Shown one piece after another: positions 1 to 11,642 of a stretch of DNA of 64,000 nt. Source of the stretch: Gonapodya prolifera JEL478 (taxonomy: Eukaryota; Monoblepharomycota; Monoblepharidomycetes; Monoblepharidales; Gonapodyaceae); the NCBI GenBank assembly GCA_001574975.1, contig KQ965801.1, positions 58,371 through 122,370 on the forward strand. The letters run 5' to 3'. The position numbers were made by a program, and so were the translations under genes. The notes beneath the pieces were generated by a model. The model was given only the letters and a program-made list of their open reading frames with translations. It ran no database searches and had not been told where the DNA came from. Numbering within the stretch: position 1 is the stretch's first letter; each line of letters begins with the position of its first letter.

Positions 1-3000
1 GGAGGGTCCACGGAAGTTGATGTTGTGGGTGGTGGTGCGGAGTTGGTGGAAGTGGAGGGAGGAGGAAGCGGCACTTCGACGGCAGTTGCAACGTTGGAAT
101 TATTGCCTGAATCTGCCCGACTAGATGGAGGCTCTCCTGCCACAGGGGCGGCAGCGGTCGCATTGCTCAATTCCGCGGCAGAAACTGGCGCAGGGTCGTA
201 CGTGTGAGGAAACCTCGCTTCGGGCTGCCACGTTCCGAGTTCTCGGGACTGTGAAACACGGCGTCAAAATAAGACTAACAGCTTAAGCACATCTTCGACA
301 AACGCACCTTCACTAGCCAGTACTCTGACACGATATTCAACCTCCTCCTCTTCGCCGCAACAAAGTCCTGCGTGGCCTCCACGCCCCGTGTCCGTCCGAA
401 TACCGCGTGCGTCGCGTCCGAGAGATTCAAGACGACGTCTGCTCCCATATCAGTCACAAGAGTGGTCAATTTGTCACGGTTGTTTTCCTGATGATCGTAA
501 TTGTCGGCGTAGCAAGTCGCTTTTCCATATAAAAGGCACGGCCACTCACCGTAGTCTTATGCGCCACAAAAACTCTCACGCGATTCATTTGCGATGGCGG
601 CAGTCGCGCCTCAGGTGTTGACGGCGGGTCCGCTTGCGGAACTCCAAAATCGGGAGGGTTTGCAGGTGGGTTGGCGAACCTCCCACCGGCACGGGCCAGG
701 TTCCGGGACAAGACTTCAGGAAGTTGTGTTGCTGTTTGCGTGGTAGGGGTTACACCCTGTGGCAAACATGTTGCGGTGCTCTGTTCGAAAGTGGGTACTC
801 ACTAGGCGGGTTCACCGGTGTACCAACGCCGACAGCACCACCACCGTCAGGTTTTGCAGGACTCTCCAATGCCCGCTTGATCCCTCTTGTATCCAGTACA
901 CCTGCCGCTGCTCCTCCGCCGTTGTTCTCCATATTGAACCGCTCACGCTGTCCCTCCTGCCCACCCTTGTCCGCTTCCTGGGGCATTTGGTCAAGTAACC
1001 TATACGCCTGCACGTCCACCGGCCTTCCGGCTCGACATGACTCAAACAACCACTCCCGCGAGACGACAGGGACACCCCACTTCTGCGCCATCTCGCGCTT
1101 CCTGGAGTATTCCGTTCCATACGGTTCGGAAAGGGTCGCGGCAATCAGGTGAGTGTTCCGGCGGGTGAAGTTTTCGGTGTAACGCGCGCCTGGGGGTCCG
1201 GTGATGGGTGTGGGTCGGGCTGAGAGCTGTCGCGAGGATTCACCGTCGTTGTACAAGGACACCACACTCACCGAACCCCGCCACAATCTTGCCGATTTCC
1301 TCTCGATCCAACTCATCCAGATTGGTCACACCGATGCGGCACCGTTTCCACTCTGGGTACCCAATCCAACCCGCACCACCCACGGCAAAACGCAAACTCG
1401 TCAGCACACATTCACAGACACAACCCTACACCCTACAACGAACTCACCATCACTCTGCGCACCCGACACCGAAACAGGTGTCCACGCGCCACATTCGCTC
1501 GGTTCGAACAGCTTGTTGTCGATCACACACCGCGCGAGCCATACGTCCGTCACGGCAATCTCTCCGGGTGTTCTGAGCAGGGTGGAGGCTCTGTGTGGGT
1601 GGGTTCGTCGGTAGTTAGGCTCAACTCAACCCTGGTCCCCAAAGTCTACATCCTCCCACATCCGAAACAACACTCACCCAGTCACGCTCACAACATTCCA
1701 CCAGTCCCCTCCGCCCACCGGGGGCATATCGCGCCACACACCGCCGCGGGATCGCACCAAGAACCGCGCCGAGTCAAGCGCGTCTGCTGGCAGTCCTGTA
1801 CTCGCAAAGATCATTCCCATGAACAAGTCCGATGTGGGGGCGGCGGCGGAATTGGCCTCCGCGTCGGGGGCGTCGACGAAGAGAGGCCCCGAAAGAGGCA
1901 GGCGGGACTCGAACCCCGTCAACGTCCTCTCCACAACACCCAACCCGCTCCACTCCGCATCAGGCTGCATCGGTGCCCACCCCGCCGGTTCCCTTTCCCT
2001 TTCTCGTCGCTCCTGCTCCTGCTCCTTGGGCGGCGACATCGTGCGGGCTTCCATCGTGAGCGTCTTGCGGCGCGGGACCCAGCTCCTCCCAACCGCCGAC
2101 CCAACGGAACCAGACGTGGCAGTGGCGGTAGAGTACGACGGCGGGGGCGCGTCCACGTCCACGCCCGCAAACGCCGCGCGCATCTCGCGCAGGGCGTCCG
2201 CGGTCGATGTTGGCGCGCGTTTGAGCCTGACCCGCTCCTGCCCCTGCCTGTCTCCCGACCCTTGCGCGGGGGGCGACCGTGCCGGTGGAGGAGGAACGGC
2301 CGGTGTGGTGGAGGCGGGGAACACCGATTCGGGCACGTGCACCACAAAGGCCTCCACTTCCACACTCCTCGCCGGGTCCTGGAGGAGCTCCACAAGCCAC
2401 GCATGCGATACCAACACCGGCAGCGTACGCATCCCGCCCAACCCCCGTTTGAGTTCCTCCAGGTCCGCGTCGGGGAACCTCTTCGCCGCCGTGGGGGGTA
2501 CGATGTAGTGCGTTACTTCAGGGGAGACCTCCTCCCTCGTCGTCCCCCCCAAATGACGCACGGCCCGGCGTAGGACGGCGGTTTGAGCGCCCGTAAACGA
2601 CGGAGAGAACGCAATTGCAGTCGATGAGAGCGGAACGGAAGCGGGGTGGAATGAGGATGAGGTGGTAGGGCGGGAAAGCAGGGATTCGAGTTTGGAGAGG
2701 AGGGAGGTAGAGGTGGCAGAGGACGTGGAGGAGGAGGCCGTGGGGTGGGAGGATGGGATGACCGTGGGTTGGGACCGCGTGGGGAGGAGAGCGGTTAGGC
2801 GGCGGGCAGGGTGGGACGATGTGGCGGAGGCGGTTGTGGTGGTTGTGGCGGTTGTGTGGTGTGGGTGGGCGGGGAGGTCGTTGGTGGCGGGGATATGTGT
2901 TGCTATATAGGAGTTTGGTGTTTACGTGTGAGAAGGGGCCGGGTTGAGGTTGCGTGCGGTCGGGTGGCAGAGAACATAAGGTCACCGACCACCAATTCAC

Positions 3001-4125
3001 ACCACACCCAAACGCCCCGCACCCGTACCTAAATCACCCTCCCCCGCCGTACTAGTCCCATCCGCACCCTCCACGGCGGCTGGAGTGGAAGAGGAGTCGG
3101 AGTCGACGTGATACTTTGCCGGACTGAGCAGTGCTGCGGGTGCCGGAAGGGGGTAGGGGAATGGCGGGAGAGGGGAGGGGATGGGGGAAGGGAAATGGGA
3201 GTGTGAGCAGGAGGAGGAAACAGACAAGGAGTGCGGTACACAACCCAACCCGCCGGCCGCTGCGGGGGGTAGTTCCACGTACGATCCCAATCCCGGTCCG
3301 GTCCGGTCCGGTCCGGTCCGTCACGTCCTGCTTTGTGCATTTTTTAATCAACCCGCCGCTCTATCACCACAACCACCACTCCCGCTCCCTCCAACCGCCC
3401 GTTCCATCTACCATTGAACCCCCCCCCCCCCTTCCTCCTTCCCCTGTCCCACACAACACCCTTCCAACAAACTCAAAAACTCACCACCCCGATCAACACA
3501 ATCCCAAAACCACCTCTCCCGCACAACTTCGATGGTGCCCCACTCGAGGGCGGCCTTGAGCTTTTTCGACACGCTCGGCACTTTTTCTCCTCCTCCTTCT
3601 CCTTCGGCACCTCCCGTCCCACCACCGCCGCCGGACCTCGAGGTCGTACCAGCACGAGACCCCGAGCCCGATGTCGAGGTCGAGGCAGACGCGGAGCCGG
3701 AGGTCGTACCAGACCCGGAGGAAGACCCGACGACTAAATGGGTAACCCTCCCATGCAAGTCGCGCGTAAAGGAGCCGCCGTGGAGCGGGACGAGGGAGGA
3801 CATGCGGGTGTGGGGTGCTATACGAAGGGGGGGGGGAAGGAGGTCAACTCTGTGCAGAGACGCCACGCCTCCAGCGCCCCCCTCCCCGCGCCCCGCGTCC
3901 CGCGACCCACGACCCACGACCCACAAACCCGTCACCCCACCTCCCTCCCACCTCCCAACCCCCACGCCACCCCGCAACCAACAGTACGTACCTCCACCGA
4001 CCCCCGTCGTGCACACGACGCAGTCTGCGAATATGGGCCGCTTATGTTCGTCGGCGAGGGCGAGGGCCTGTGCGACGAGGGTGGAGGGTGGAGGGTGGAG
4101 GGGGGGGGGGGGGGGGGGGGGGGGT

Positions 4126-4169
<44 letters not shown>

Positions 4170-4893
4170 GAGATTTGAGATGTGAATCAAGGCAAGACGT
4201 TCATATGTGATATTCCTCGCTGAGCTCCGCGAGATTAATAATCTTTGCGGTGAATTCGGCTCCGCGGACGGCCTCGGTCCGCGCTTCGCGCTTCGGCCTC
4301 GAGTTCGCTCCGCGAGGAACATTCCGCTCCGCGGTGTAATCGCCTCCGGCAGACGGCCTCGGGCTCGCTGCGCATGTGTCTCGCCCCGCCGCCCCGAGAA
4401 CTCACATCCTTCTTCGCAAACCCCTCCTCGAACCTCCTATTCCAGCACTCTTGGATCCAGTCCGGGTGCACGATCGGGATACCGAGACGGGCAGCACCCT
4501 GTAAGTTTTGTAGACGGGGGGCCGTTTGCGAGGCGGAGCGGGGTGAGTGTCAGCCTGAATCTACGCCACGAGTGGGCAAGGGGAGGAAAAGAGAGACTCG
4601 CGTAGAACTTATCGGACCCGTACGAGGTCGCCAGCAAGTGCGTGCACTGCTGGGTGAAGTTTGTCGGGCAGACACCGCCGAGCTGGACGATGCGGTGGGC
4701 GAGAACGTTCTTTTGTTTCGCGTGAGATCGACGCGTGGTGCGTGGGCAGGAGGAGGGGAGGCGAGCGCGGGGAGTTGGAGGCGCAGTCCGCGGACTCGGA
4801 TTCGCAACAACTGTCGCCACTCACCCGCTCGGCCAGCGACACGCCTGTCGTGGCAATGACCAGCCCCGCCAGACACGGCGACTGCGGCGGCAT
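1..4893 (-). CDS. DPB11: Dpb11/TopBP1/Rad4-like multi-BRCT protein (3' end outside window)
   Basis: Replication-initiation and DNA-damage checkpoint scaffold that binds phosphoproteins through BRCT repeats in the nucleus. Thirteen exons with agreeing phases: 4893-4825, 4709-4602, 4498-4406, 4067-3992, 3817-3485, 3133-3029, 2902-1678, 1590-1448, 1352-1272, 1189-803, 731-550, 487-308 and 248 to beyond base 1, about 1,076 residues so far. BRCT1 shows LAGLVIATTGV, IVQLGG, CTHLLA and HPDWIQECW. BRCT2 shows PIFADCVVCTTGV, HGGSFTRDL, VTHLVVG and RWFWDCVDRG. Later repeats show VTHYIVP, VTDVWLARCV, THLIAA...WGVPVVSREWLFESC and IVSEYWLVK. The first two repeats and their spacing match the amino-terminal pair of the family. 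The start at 4893 is the only ATG directly before BRCT1. Linkers are Ser/Pro-rich. Most introns are GT-AG; intron 2 looks like GC-AG. Family assignment is strong, orthology to DPB11 likely. Confidence 0.88.
3293..3320. repeat. (CCGGT)n microsatellite
   Basis: Five to six tandem copies of a 5-bp unit, CGGTC, lie in intron 5 (3484-3134) of the BRCT gene. A 13-bp C run sits nearby at about 3418-3431. Confidence 0.9.
4100..4168. repeat. 69-bp homopolymeric G tract (C tract on the coding strand)
   Basis: Bases 4100-4124 and 4126-4168 are all G, interrupted by one T at 4125. The tract lies inside intron 3 (4405-4068) of the BRCT gene. On the transcribed-sense strand it is poly-C ending about 32 nt before the CACAG acceptor. 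The rest of this 338-bp intron is GC-rich and locally repetitive (ctccgcggacggcctcgg-type motifs at 4259-4370). The true length may be unreliable, since such runs assemble badly. Confidence 0.95.
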
Positions 4894-6191
4894 CGGGTGC
4901 GTGCGTAGCGTGGGGACCGGTGGCGCGTGCACGTGTGTGGGGATTGAGAAGACGGCCGCAGTTGCTGTGGTCGCACGATTAGGGGGAGAGCAGCGGATGG
5001 CATGCGGCGCGGAGGGAGGAGGGAGGCAAGGCGAGCGATGCCGGCCCGTGACAGCGTGGGGCGGTGGTGGGGCCGGAGCTGGGACAGGGGCAGGGGCAGG
5101 AGGCGGAAGACGAGAAAGCGGTGCAGATATCTTGGACGCCGAGATGCACGGTCGTGAGTGCCTTCTCCTGCCTCTGTGCCTTGCCACGAGGAGGCGTGGA
5201 GGAGGGAGGTGTGTGTGTGTTTGTAATTGAAGGGGCCTGCTGCAGGAGGAGGGGCTGGTGGAGGACGTGTGGAGGAAGTGTGACTGATACGTTCCCTTCT
5301 GTGCTTCTCGGTGCTCCCCGGTGCTCTGTCCCATTTCGTGCCACTCTGTCCTCCCCTTTCTATCCAACCTATCCCATCCTACTCTACCCCGCTCTGCTCT
5401 ACACCGTGCCATTCCGTTCCACGGCACATAGGTGTACCTGCGATACCCTGTGAAAACTCCGACGTACGTGCAAGAAAAACGAGAGGAGAAACTCCGCGAA
5501 GCTCACCGTCGCCTACGCTTACGCCGGATGGACAAGCAAGCACAGGCACATGCACATGCGCAAACAGCGGCGGCGGCGGCTGTAGTATTCTGAGTGAGTG
5601 AGGATGAGGGGAATGGCCGGCAGTAACGAGCATCGCGCAGTCGCGGAGTCCGGCGTTCGATTCCATGGCCATCCCCGGAGGAACGAATGAAAGCGGGAGA
5701 CTGAGGTGAGCAGCTTGAGTGTGGACCACGAAATGCGATGGCGCAGAGACCGAAGGGCGACATTAGTCTAGTCGGTACAATGAGCGACTGCAATCTGCCC
5801 ATCGAAACTAAACTCATTGGGTCCGGCCGAAACAGGTACTTTCGGACGATATGATCGCGCAACGTCAGTGAGACAGTCGCTTTCAATCGCCTCCAGAAAA
5901 GGCGCCATCACTTGGCCAAGCAGAGTGTGATGTGAAGAGGAAGAGGACAGAGGTGCTGTGACGCTCGATTCATTTCTGTTGTGTTGCGTTTTGTGTCGAC
6001 GCGAGTTGGCAGGGTGTGAAGTCATCTAACAATTGACGACAGAATGACTGGAGGAAAACACTATATCTCACTCTTTATATACGCATTACACAAGTAAAAC
6101 TCGCCCCCTAAAAGTCCGGCTTTGGCGTTTGTTCTCGATCACCCGCAAAAGTGTCGTACCTGTCGTGCCACGTTGCTCCCAACCTCTGGCG
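4894..6191. other. Intergenic region between two divergent genes
   Basis: About 1.3 kb between the divergent BRCT gene and the ABC exporter. It holds GC-rich low-complexity DNA (4900-5300) and an 85-codon minus-strand reading frame starting at 6025 that I do not recognise and do not call. No RNA gene is visible. Confidence 0.5.
6074..6081 (+). promoter_or_regulatory. Possible TATA element upstream of the ABC exporter
   Basis: The sequence tttatata lies about 111 bp before the ATG at 6192, in an AT-rich patch (6055-6095) of an otherwise GC-rich region. Position and sequence suit a fungal TATA box, but nothing else supports it. Confidence 0.35.
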
Positions 6192-9100
6192 ATGTCGCTG
6201 CACGGTGCCCGGATATGCCGCGGGCTCGCTGGCAGACCCGTTCAGACCGGCCACGGAGGCTGCGCCGTCTCCATGCTCTGGATTCCGACCTCGACCGGGT
6301 TTCATCGCAACCTCTCATCACTGCCCACTCGCCGATGCATCGGGCACATCGGATCGCCCACGCACCGAAATCTCATCCTGCGATCGTTTTCTACGTCCGG
6401 TTGGCGGCTGCAACAGTCGGAATCCGCCCAGCTTACCAAATCCCCTTCTGCGTCGAATCGCGAGGCGACGAAACCCAGTACCCCAACTGCCAAAGAGACA
6501 CCCGCCGAACCCAAAGAGTCGGGAGGATGGACCGAAATGCGCAAAATCGCCGAGGTCGCGCGGCCAGAGTACCCACTTCTTGCCGGCGCGGGTGTCATGC
6601 TGGTCGCTTCGAGCGCTGTGACGATGAGGTGAGAGATATTCCTCGCCACGGTTCGGTCTGCTATGAGTACCACTCACCGGCTCAATCGAGACCAGTGTTC
6701 CCTGGTTCATGGGGAAGATCGTGGACGTTATCACTGCGGAGAGCTTGTCGTCGCTCACGGACATGTACCCCTACATCATCGCGCTGTTCGCGTTTGGGGC
6801 CGCCGCGAATGCGGTCAGGCAGTTTTTGTTTCGGTATTCGGGTGGGTGCTTGAGTTTTGCGACGTTGGGAGCTTTGGCGCGCTCAAACTTGTCAACTGCC
6901 ATTACACGTCACAGGGGACAGAATCGTGGCACGACTTCGAAAACAGCTCTACGAGAGTTTCCTACGCCGAGTGAGTGGTGATGCTGTCCGTCGTCTCTCA
7001 GCTAAAGTGAAGTGTACCCGTCCGCCACGTCATTGATCCGTCACAACATAAGCCCCTTTCCTTCTTCGACCGCACCCGCACCGGCGAACTCCTCTCCCGC
7101 CTTTCCGCGGACACGTCTGTCGTGGCAAAGTCTATTACGGTCAACTTGAGTGATGGTCTGAGGTGAGCTGTGTGTTCCCTTATGTATATCAACATGCCAT
7201 GAGACTCATGGTTTCTGCACCCCTCGAAAAGATCCGCGGTCATGGTTCTAGGCGGAGGTGGAATGCTGTGAGTAAACTCCCGCGATTCTTAATTCCTTCT
7301 CCTGCCAGCATTCTCATCGTTAAACTGGGAATCACCTTGCATTGCACTCGCAGATACTACATGTCGCCACAACTCACAGTACGTTCGCAACCCCCGTCCA
7401 CCATCACGCTACCCGTCTCTAACCCTTTCTACCCCGTACAGCTCATCATGGCATCCATCATCCCCCCACTGGCGATCGCTGCACGCTACTAGTAAGCCCC
7501 TCCCCCTCTCGTATTCCCTCCTCCTTTCTCACCTCAACCATCCCACCCGGCACACAACACAAAGCGGTCGCTTCGTCCGTGTCCTCTCGCGCAAAACGCA
7601 AGACGCCCTCGCGTCCGCCGTGGAACTCGCCGAGGAGAAGATTGGCGGGCTGAGGACCGTAAGGGCATTTGCGTTGGAGAAGGTTGAGGGGGAAAGGTGG
7701 GGCTGATTTGATGAGAGGGGGGGTTTGTGTGATGTGGGTTTTGACGGGTGGTTAGGTTTGGACAGAAAGTAGATTCGGTGCTGGGTTTGGCGAGGACTGA
7801 GCATGTTGCGACTGCGACTTTTTTCTCTTCGTAAGTGGTCAACTCGTCCTTTAGTCTACCATCTCCTCCCATACCGCGTTTCAATGTTTTTTTTTTTCGG
7901 GCAGCGCGATGTTTGCAGGAAACCTCACCATCCTTGCGGGTTCGTAGAGAACTCCCATCCTCCCCTTTACGATCCTAGAGAAACGTTCTCACCCACTCTT
8001 CTATTCCATACGTCAGTCCTCTACTTTGGCAGCAAGCTCGTCGGCGGCGGGGCAATGACCGTCGGTGAACTCACGTCGTTCCTGCTATACACGGCCTACA
8101 CGGGCGGAAGTCTCGTCTCGCTCGGCGGGTTCTATTCTGACGTGCAGAAGGGCTTGGGTGCCGCCGTCAGGGTGTTCGGCCTCATCGAGAAAGATCCCGA
8201 AAGCGTGGATGTGAATGCTCCCGCGGAGGTTGCCTGTGGTGATGCCAAAGACGCACCCCCCAACACATCAGAATCGTCATCACTGGCGATGGTTTCAACG
8301 ACGGCTTCTACGGGCGTCGAACTCTCTGACCTGCGCGGCTCGCTCTCGTTTGAAGACGTCTGGTTCCACTACCCGACCCGACCGGCGGCGGGGATCTTCA
8401 AGGGGCTCAGTTTTAGTGTCAAGGCGGGCGAGGTTATCGGGATCGTGGGGCAGAGTGGTGGAGGTGGGTGATGTGGCTTTATAGGTCTTTTCAGCAGACA
8501 TTTCACTGTAGTTGTGCTTTGATTTACTCCACTGAAAGGAAAATCAACTGTGGGGTGAGCCAGGCCTATCAGGGTTGTTATTAGGTTTTATCTTTACGAC
8601 TGGGCGCATTCTTAAAACTTGCAGGAATCTCCTTCTTCGCTACTACGACCCCACATCCGGAATTATCAAAGTTGACGGTCACGACATCCGAACCTTGAAC
8701 CCGAGTTGGTGGAGACGACAGGTCGGAGTTGTGTCGCAAGAGCCGGTACTGTTTACGGGTGAGTCCGTACTCTGCAGCCGTTCTCGAAGGGAGGAACGAT
8801 AGCTATGTGATGTCTTCTTTAGGAACGATTGCCGACAATATCGCTTACGGTGTCGGCGGTCGCGCCAACACAACGATGGAGCAAATTTTGCAGGCTGCGG
8901 AATTTGCCAATGCTCGACAGTTCGTGGAGGCTCTTCCGGACGGCTTTGATACACTCGTTGGCGAACGTGGTGTGAATCTCAGTGGCGGGCAGAAGCAACG
9001 GATCGCAATCGCGAGGGCGTTGCTGACAAATCCGAAACTGCTGGTGAGTCGTAGTATCGTATCTGTTGTGGTGAAAGCTTCACCATATCTGATCATTTTC

Positions 9101-9565
9101 ATCCGAATTGAAGCTCTTCGACGAAGCAACGTCAGGTATGATTGAACAATGACCGCTTTAATCGCAAAGCGTCTCACAAAACCCCGCAATAGCCTTGGAC
9201 GCAGAAAGCGAGCATTTGGTACAACAGGCGCTTGACCGTCTCATGGTCGGACGAACCGTTGTGACGATTGCACATGTGAGCTCCAGAATGTTGTGTTTCT
9301 CTCTACCCTCTACCAAGACAGTTGCTCACACTCGCCCACGATCGACCTCAGAGACTCTCCACCATCCGCAATGCATCGCGGATCTTTGTTGTGGATGACG
9401 GATTTGTGTTGGAGGAAGGCAGGTGGAATGAACTCATGGAAAAGCCAGACGGCGTCTTTAGAAAGGTATTGTAGCTGTTGCGCGGCACTGTATACTGAAG
9501 TATCTCTAACTGATGTACCTTAGTTGGTTCGCCATCAACATTCGGGGCAGTTGACGACTCCTTGA
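6192..9565 (+). CDS. MDL1: Mitochondrial half-size ABC exporter, Mdl1/ABCB10-like
   Basis: Half-transporter of the inner mitochondrial membrane; yeast Mdl1 is implicated in peptide export from the matrix. Eighteen exons join in phase to 726 codons plus stop (family about 700): 6192-6628, 6696-6841, 6915-6970, 7053-7162, 7232-7267, 7354-7378, 7442-7491, 7565-7696, 7756-7830, 7905-7939, 8017-8463, 8539-8554, 8625-8758, 8823-9043, 9114-9135, 9193-9275, 9352-9465, 9524-9565. The amino terminus is Arg/Ser-rich ([12 protein letters not shown]), like a matrix-targeting presequence. The membrane domain has [19 protein letters not shown]. The nucleotide-binding domain has Walker A GQSGGGKST, Q-loop SQEPVLFTG, signature LSGGQKQR, Walker B LLFDEATSALD and the H-loop in TIAHRLST, all intact. 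A 16-nt microexon (8539-8554) encodes the end of Walker A. Start chosen as the first ATG before the presequence. Confidence 0.92.
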
Positions 9566-9855
9566 AATGCTTCAGGTTGACCCAACGATTTGTACAGAAT
9601 AATATCACAATCAGATTAGACCATCGCTCTCCCTTTCAAAAGAATACTCATTAATTGGTGATCTCAACAATGGTCATTAGGAACTCTTGGAAGATGGCTC
9701 GTTAGTCTTTCATTGACTAATAACTTCGGATTTGGTTTCAAACAATCATGTTCATGACACTTGGCACCACGCGGGCCTCCCCATTCCCCACAAGATCTGC
9801 GAGCAAGTATACAATCGGGTAGTGGCGACAGACACTCTGCAATTTCACGTGTACA
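9566..9855. other. Convergent intergenic spacer
   Basis: About 290 bp between the ends of two convergent genes. AT-rich, with no coding signal or RNA gene seen. Confidence 0.5.
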
Positions 9856-11547
9856 CTACAACAATATATTTTCTTGTGACGTTGCCAGCACTAAGGAACC
9901 GCGACTCGAGATAGTGGTATAGAAAGTCAATTGATGATCAAAAAAAATAGTGCTTTTCCTCAACAAGTGCCCCAAGTGGTGAGATGTGATCGCACTAAGC
10001 CTAGCAGAGACGCTGCTTGCCTTTGATACAGTCCATTTCAAAAACTTGCCGCCCAAATGGTGGTCCCATCGCGAGTACACGACGTCGTGCAGGAGCACGT
10101 GACCAAAATTTTGACGTTCAAGGCTCTCAAACAGTCGCTTGACCATTTTGATGCCAATGCGTTCAGCTACCTTGGCACATTGCGCGTCCGAGGTGTTGCC
10201 GCGCGGATGTAATTCCAGCTGCACGCCAACGTGGACGTAGGTGAGGTTTTGCAGACTTTCAATCCACTGGAAGAGCGGATCCAGATCCTTCGTATCATAG
10301 TACTCCGTGCTTTCGCTGGAAGCAACGATTTGTACATGCAACGTGTTAAGATTGGGAAGTAGGAAGGTGACGTGACCTGGTTGGCCCTCTTCTGGCGCAA
10401 AGGGAGGGTCGTTTGAGTTAAGAATTATTGTGCCAAGCTCGCTGAGATTTGGAAACACGGAGAGTGCGCTCAGAACTGGTTGTAGAAAGGTATCACAGTC
10501 GGCGCGCGCCAGAATGCACTGTTGCATCGATACGTGGAAGGTCTGGATACGGGACCTTTCCTCGAGCGTCGCATGGTTCACCACATTCTGTACGGCAGCC
10601 TCCTCGGTGAAGTATAAGCCTCGAAGTACACGTACGTTGGGGAAAGCTTTCAAAATCACAACGATCCCTTCTCCATCAGAGGATATGTCATCAGGCATGG
10701 CGCCATTTATAGAAGTGATTTCGACCTCTGTTACGGTGTTCCAAGTCTCATCGGGGGTAAATAGTTGCAGTTCTTGCATGGTTACTGCAGACTCCTCCGA
10801 CAAGAGCCGGAGTCGAGTCAAGCCTGGTTGTGAGTTTGCGAAGTGTCGTAACTGGTGCATGGTCTCTGCAAAGTCTGATTCATCCAAGCCCTCGCCCAAA
10901 AGGTCCCACATGGAGATCGCCGCCACACAAAGATGTAAGCGACGACCGCCCAAGGTAAAATCGCTGCAGGTGTTGTAACCTCTAATACTCTCCCAGATGG
11001 CTGCTTGAACATCTCCGTCACACTCTTGAACATCCCATGGGGTAACGCGAACATGCATCGAGCATCCCACCCACACGGAGCCAGTTCTAGCTCGATCCAG
11101 ACTCTGCCTGGTCTCAAAACTATCGAGGAAGCGCACAGACTCCAGTGTCGGATCGTCCACATGGCGATACTCCACGGGATAATTATCCTCCTTCGTATTC
11201 TCCGGCGACAATGTCATATCAGCTTTAGCAAGAAGGGTACACCGTAGTCCGATTTCACCGTCGGGGCATCCAGCAACTGCCGATCGAGCTGCAGAACGAA
11301 TTCGACGAGAGAGGAGGGGAAGAACCGAGTAGACGGTTCTTGGAGGAAGAAGGCGCACGATGCGATGGAGAATTTCCGGAGGTAGAGCGTCCAATGATGG
11401 TGATACCGAGCTGGTTGAATTAGGCTGATCAGCGCGACCTCTTTTGGAGCGAGTGACTCTGCTGCTGGGAGGGGCACGCGTCCTGTGCTGCTTCTTCGGT
11501 ATTAGAGCTGAGGAGACCCCGCTTGTTGGCATCGAGGAAGACGACAT
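9856..11547 (-). CDS. F-box/LRR-like protein, family copy A (intact)
   Basis: Single-exon frame of about 563 residues from the ATG at 11547. Residues 45-80 form an F-box-like segment (LPPEILHRIVRLLPPR followed by SRRIRS). The rest has leucine-rich, LRR-like stretches such as FPNLSELGTI and LPNLNTLHV. F-box proteins usually link substrates to Skp1-Cullin ubiquitin ligases; that role is inferred here. At least five related but broken copies lie within 12 kb, and this is the only one with an open frame. The last 40 residues differ from the C-terminal ending seen in the relatives (a basic segment then GVRVEVK or GVRIVCA), so even this copy may have a frameshifted tail. It is divergent with copy B; the two starts are 95 bp apart. 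Confidence 0.7.
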   Translation of the reverse strand: MSSSSMPTSGVSSALIPKKQHRTRAPPSSRVTRSKRGRADQPNSTSSVSPSLDALPPEILHRIVRLLPPRTVYSVLPLLSRRIRSAARSAVAGCPDGEIGLRCTLLAKADMTLSPENTKEDNYPVEYRHVDDPTLESVRFLDSFETRQSLDRARTGSVWVGCSMHVRVTPWDVQECDGDVQAAIWESIRGYNTCSDFTLGGRRLHLCVAAISMWDLLGEGLDESDFAETMHQLRHFANSQPGLTRLRLLSEESAVTMQELQLFTPDETWNTVTEVEITSINGAMPDDISSDGEGIVVILKAFPNVRVLRGLYFTEEAAVQNVVNHATLEERSRIQTFHVSMQQCILARADCDTFLQPVLSALSVFPNLSELGTIILNSNDPPFAPEEGQPGHVTFLLPNLNTLHVQIVASSESTEYYDTKDLDPLFQWIESLQNLTYVHVGVQLELHPRGNTSDAQCAKVAERIGIKMVKRLFESLERQNFGHVLLHDVVYSRWDHHLGGKFLKWTVSKASSVSARLSAITSHHLGHLLRKSTIFFDHQLTFYTTISSRGSLVLATSQENILL

Positions 11548-11642
11548 GGCCCTCCAATTGCGGTGGAGGAAGTCGTGTTGGTGTTGACCTAAGTTGCCCC
11601 GCTCAATCACCAATTGCCCCTTCCTGCGTGCGCGGAAGTCTC

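Noticed and set aside
4081-4180. Gly-rich (poly-G) coding frames across the G tract.
   Set aside because: The tract lies inside an intron of the opposite-strand gene; the apparent poly-Gly or poly-Pro proteins come from the homopolymer.
4609-5427. A 272-codon minus-strand frame extending upstream of the BRCT gene.
   Set aside because: The sequence before MPPQSPCLAG is low complexity and unlike family amino termini. The ATG at 4893 directly precedes BRCT1, and the frame passes into intron 1.
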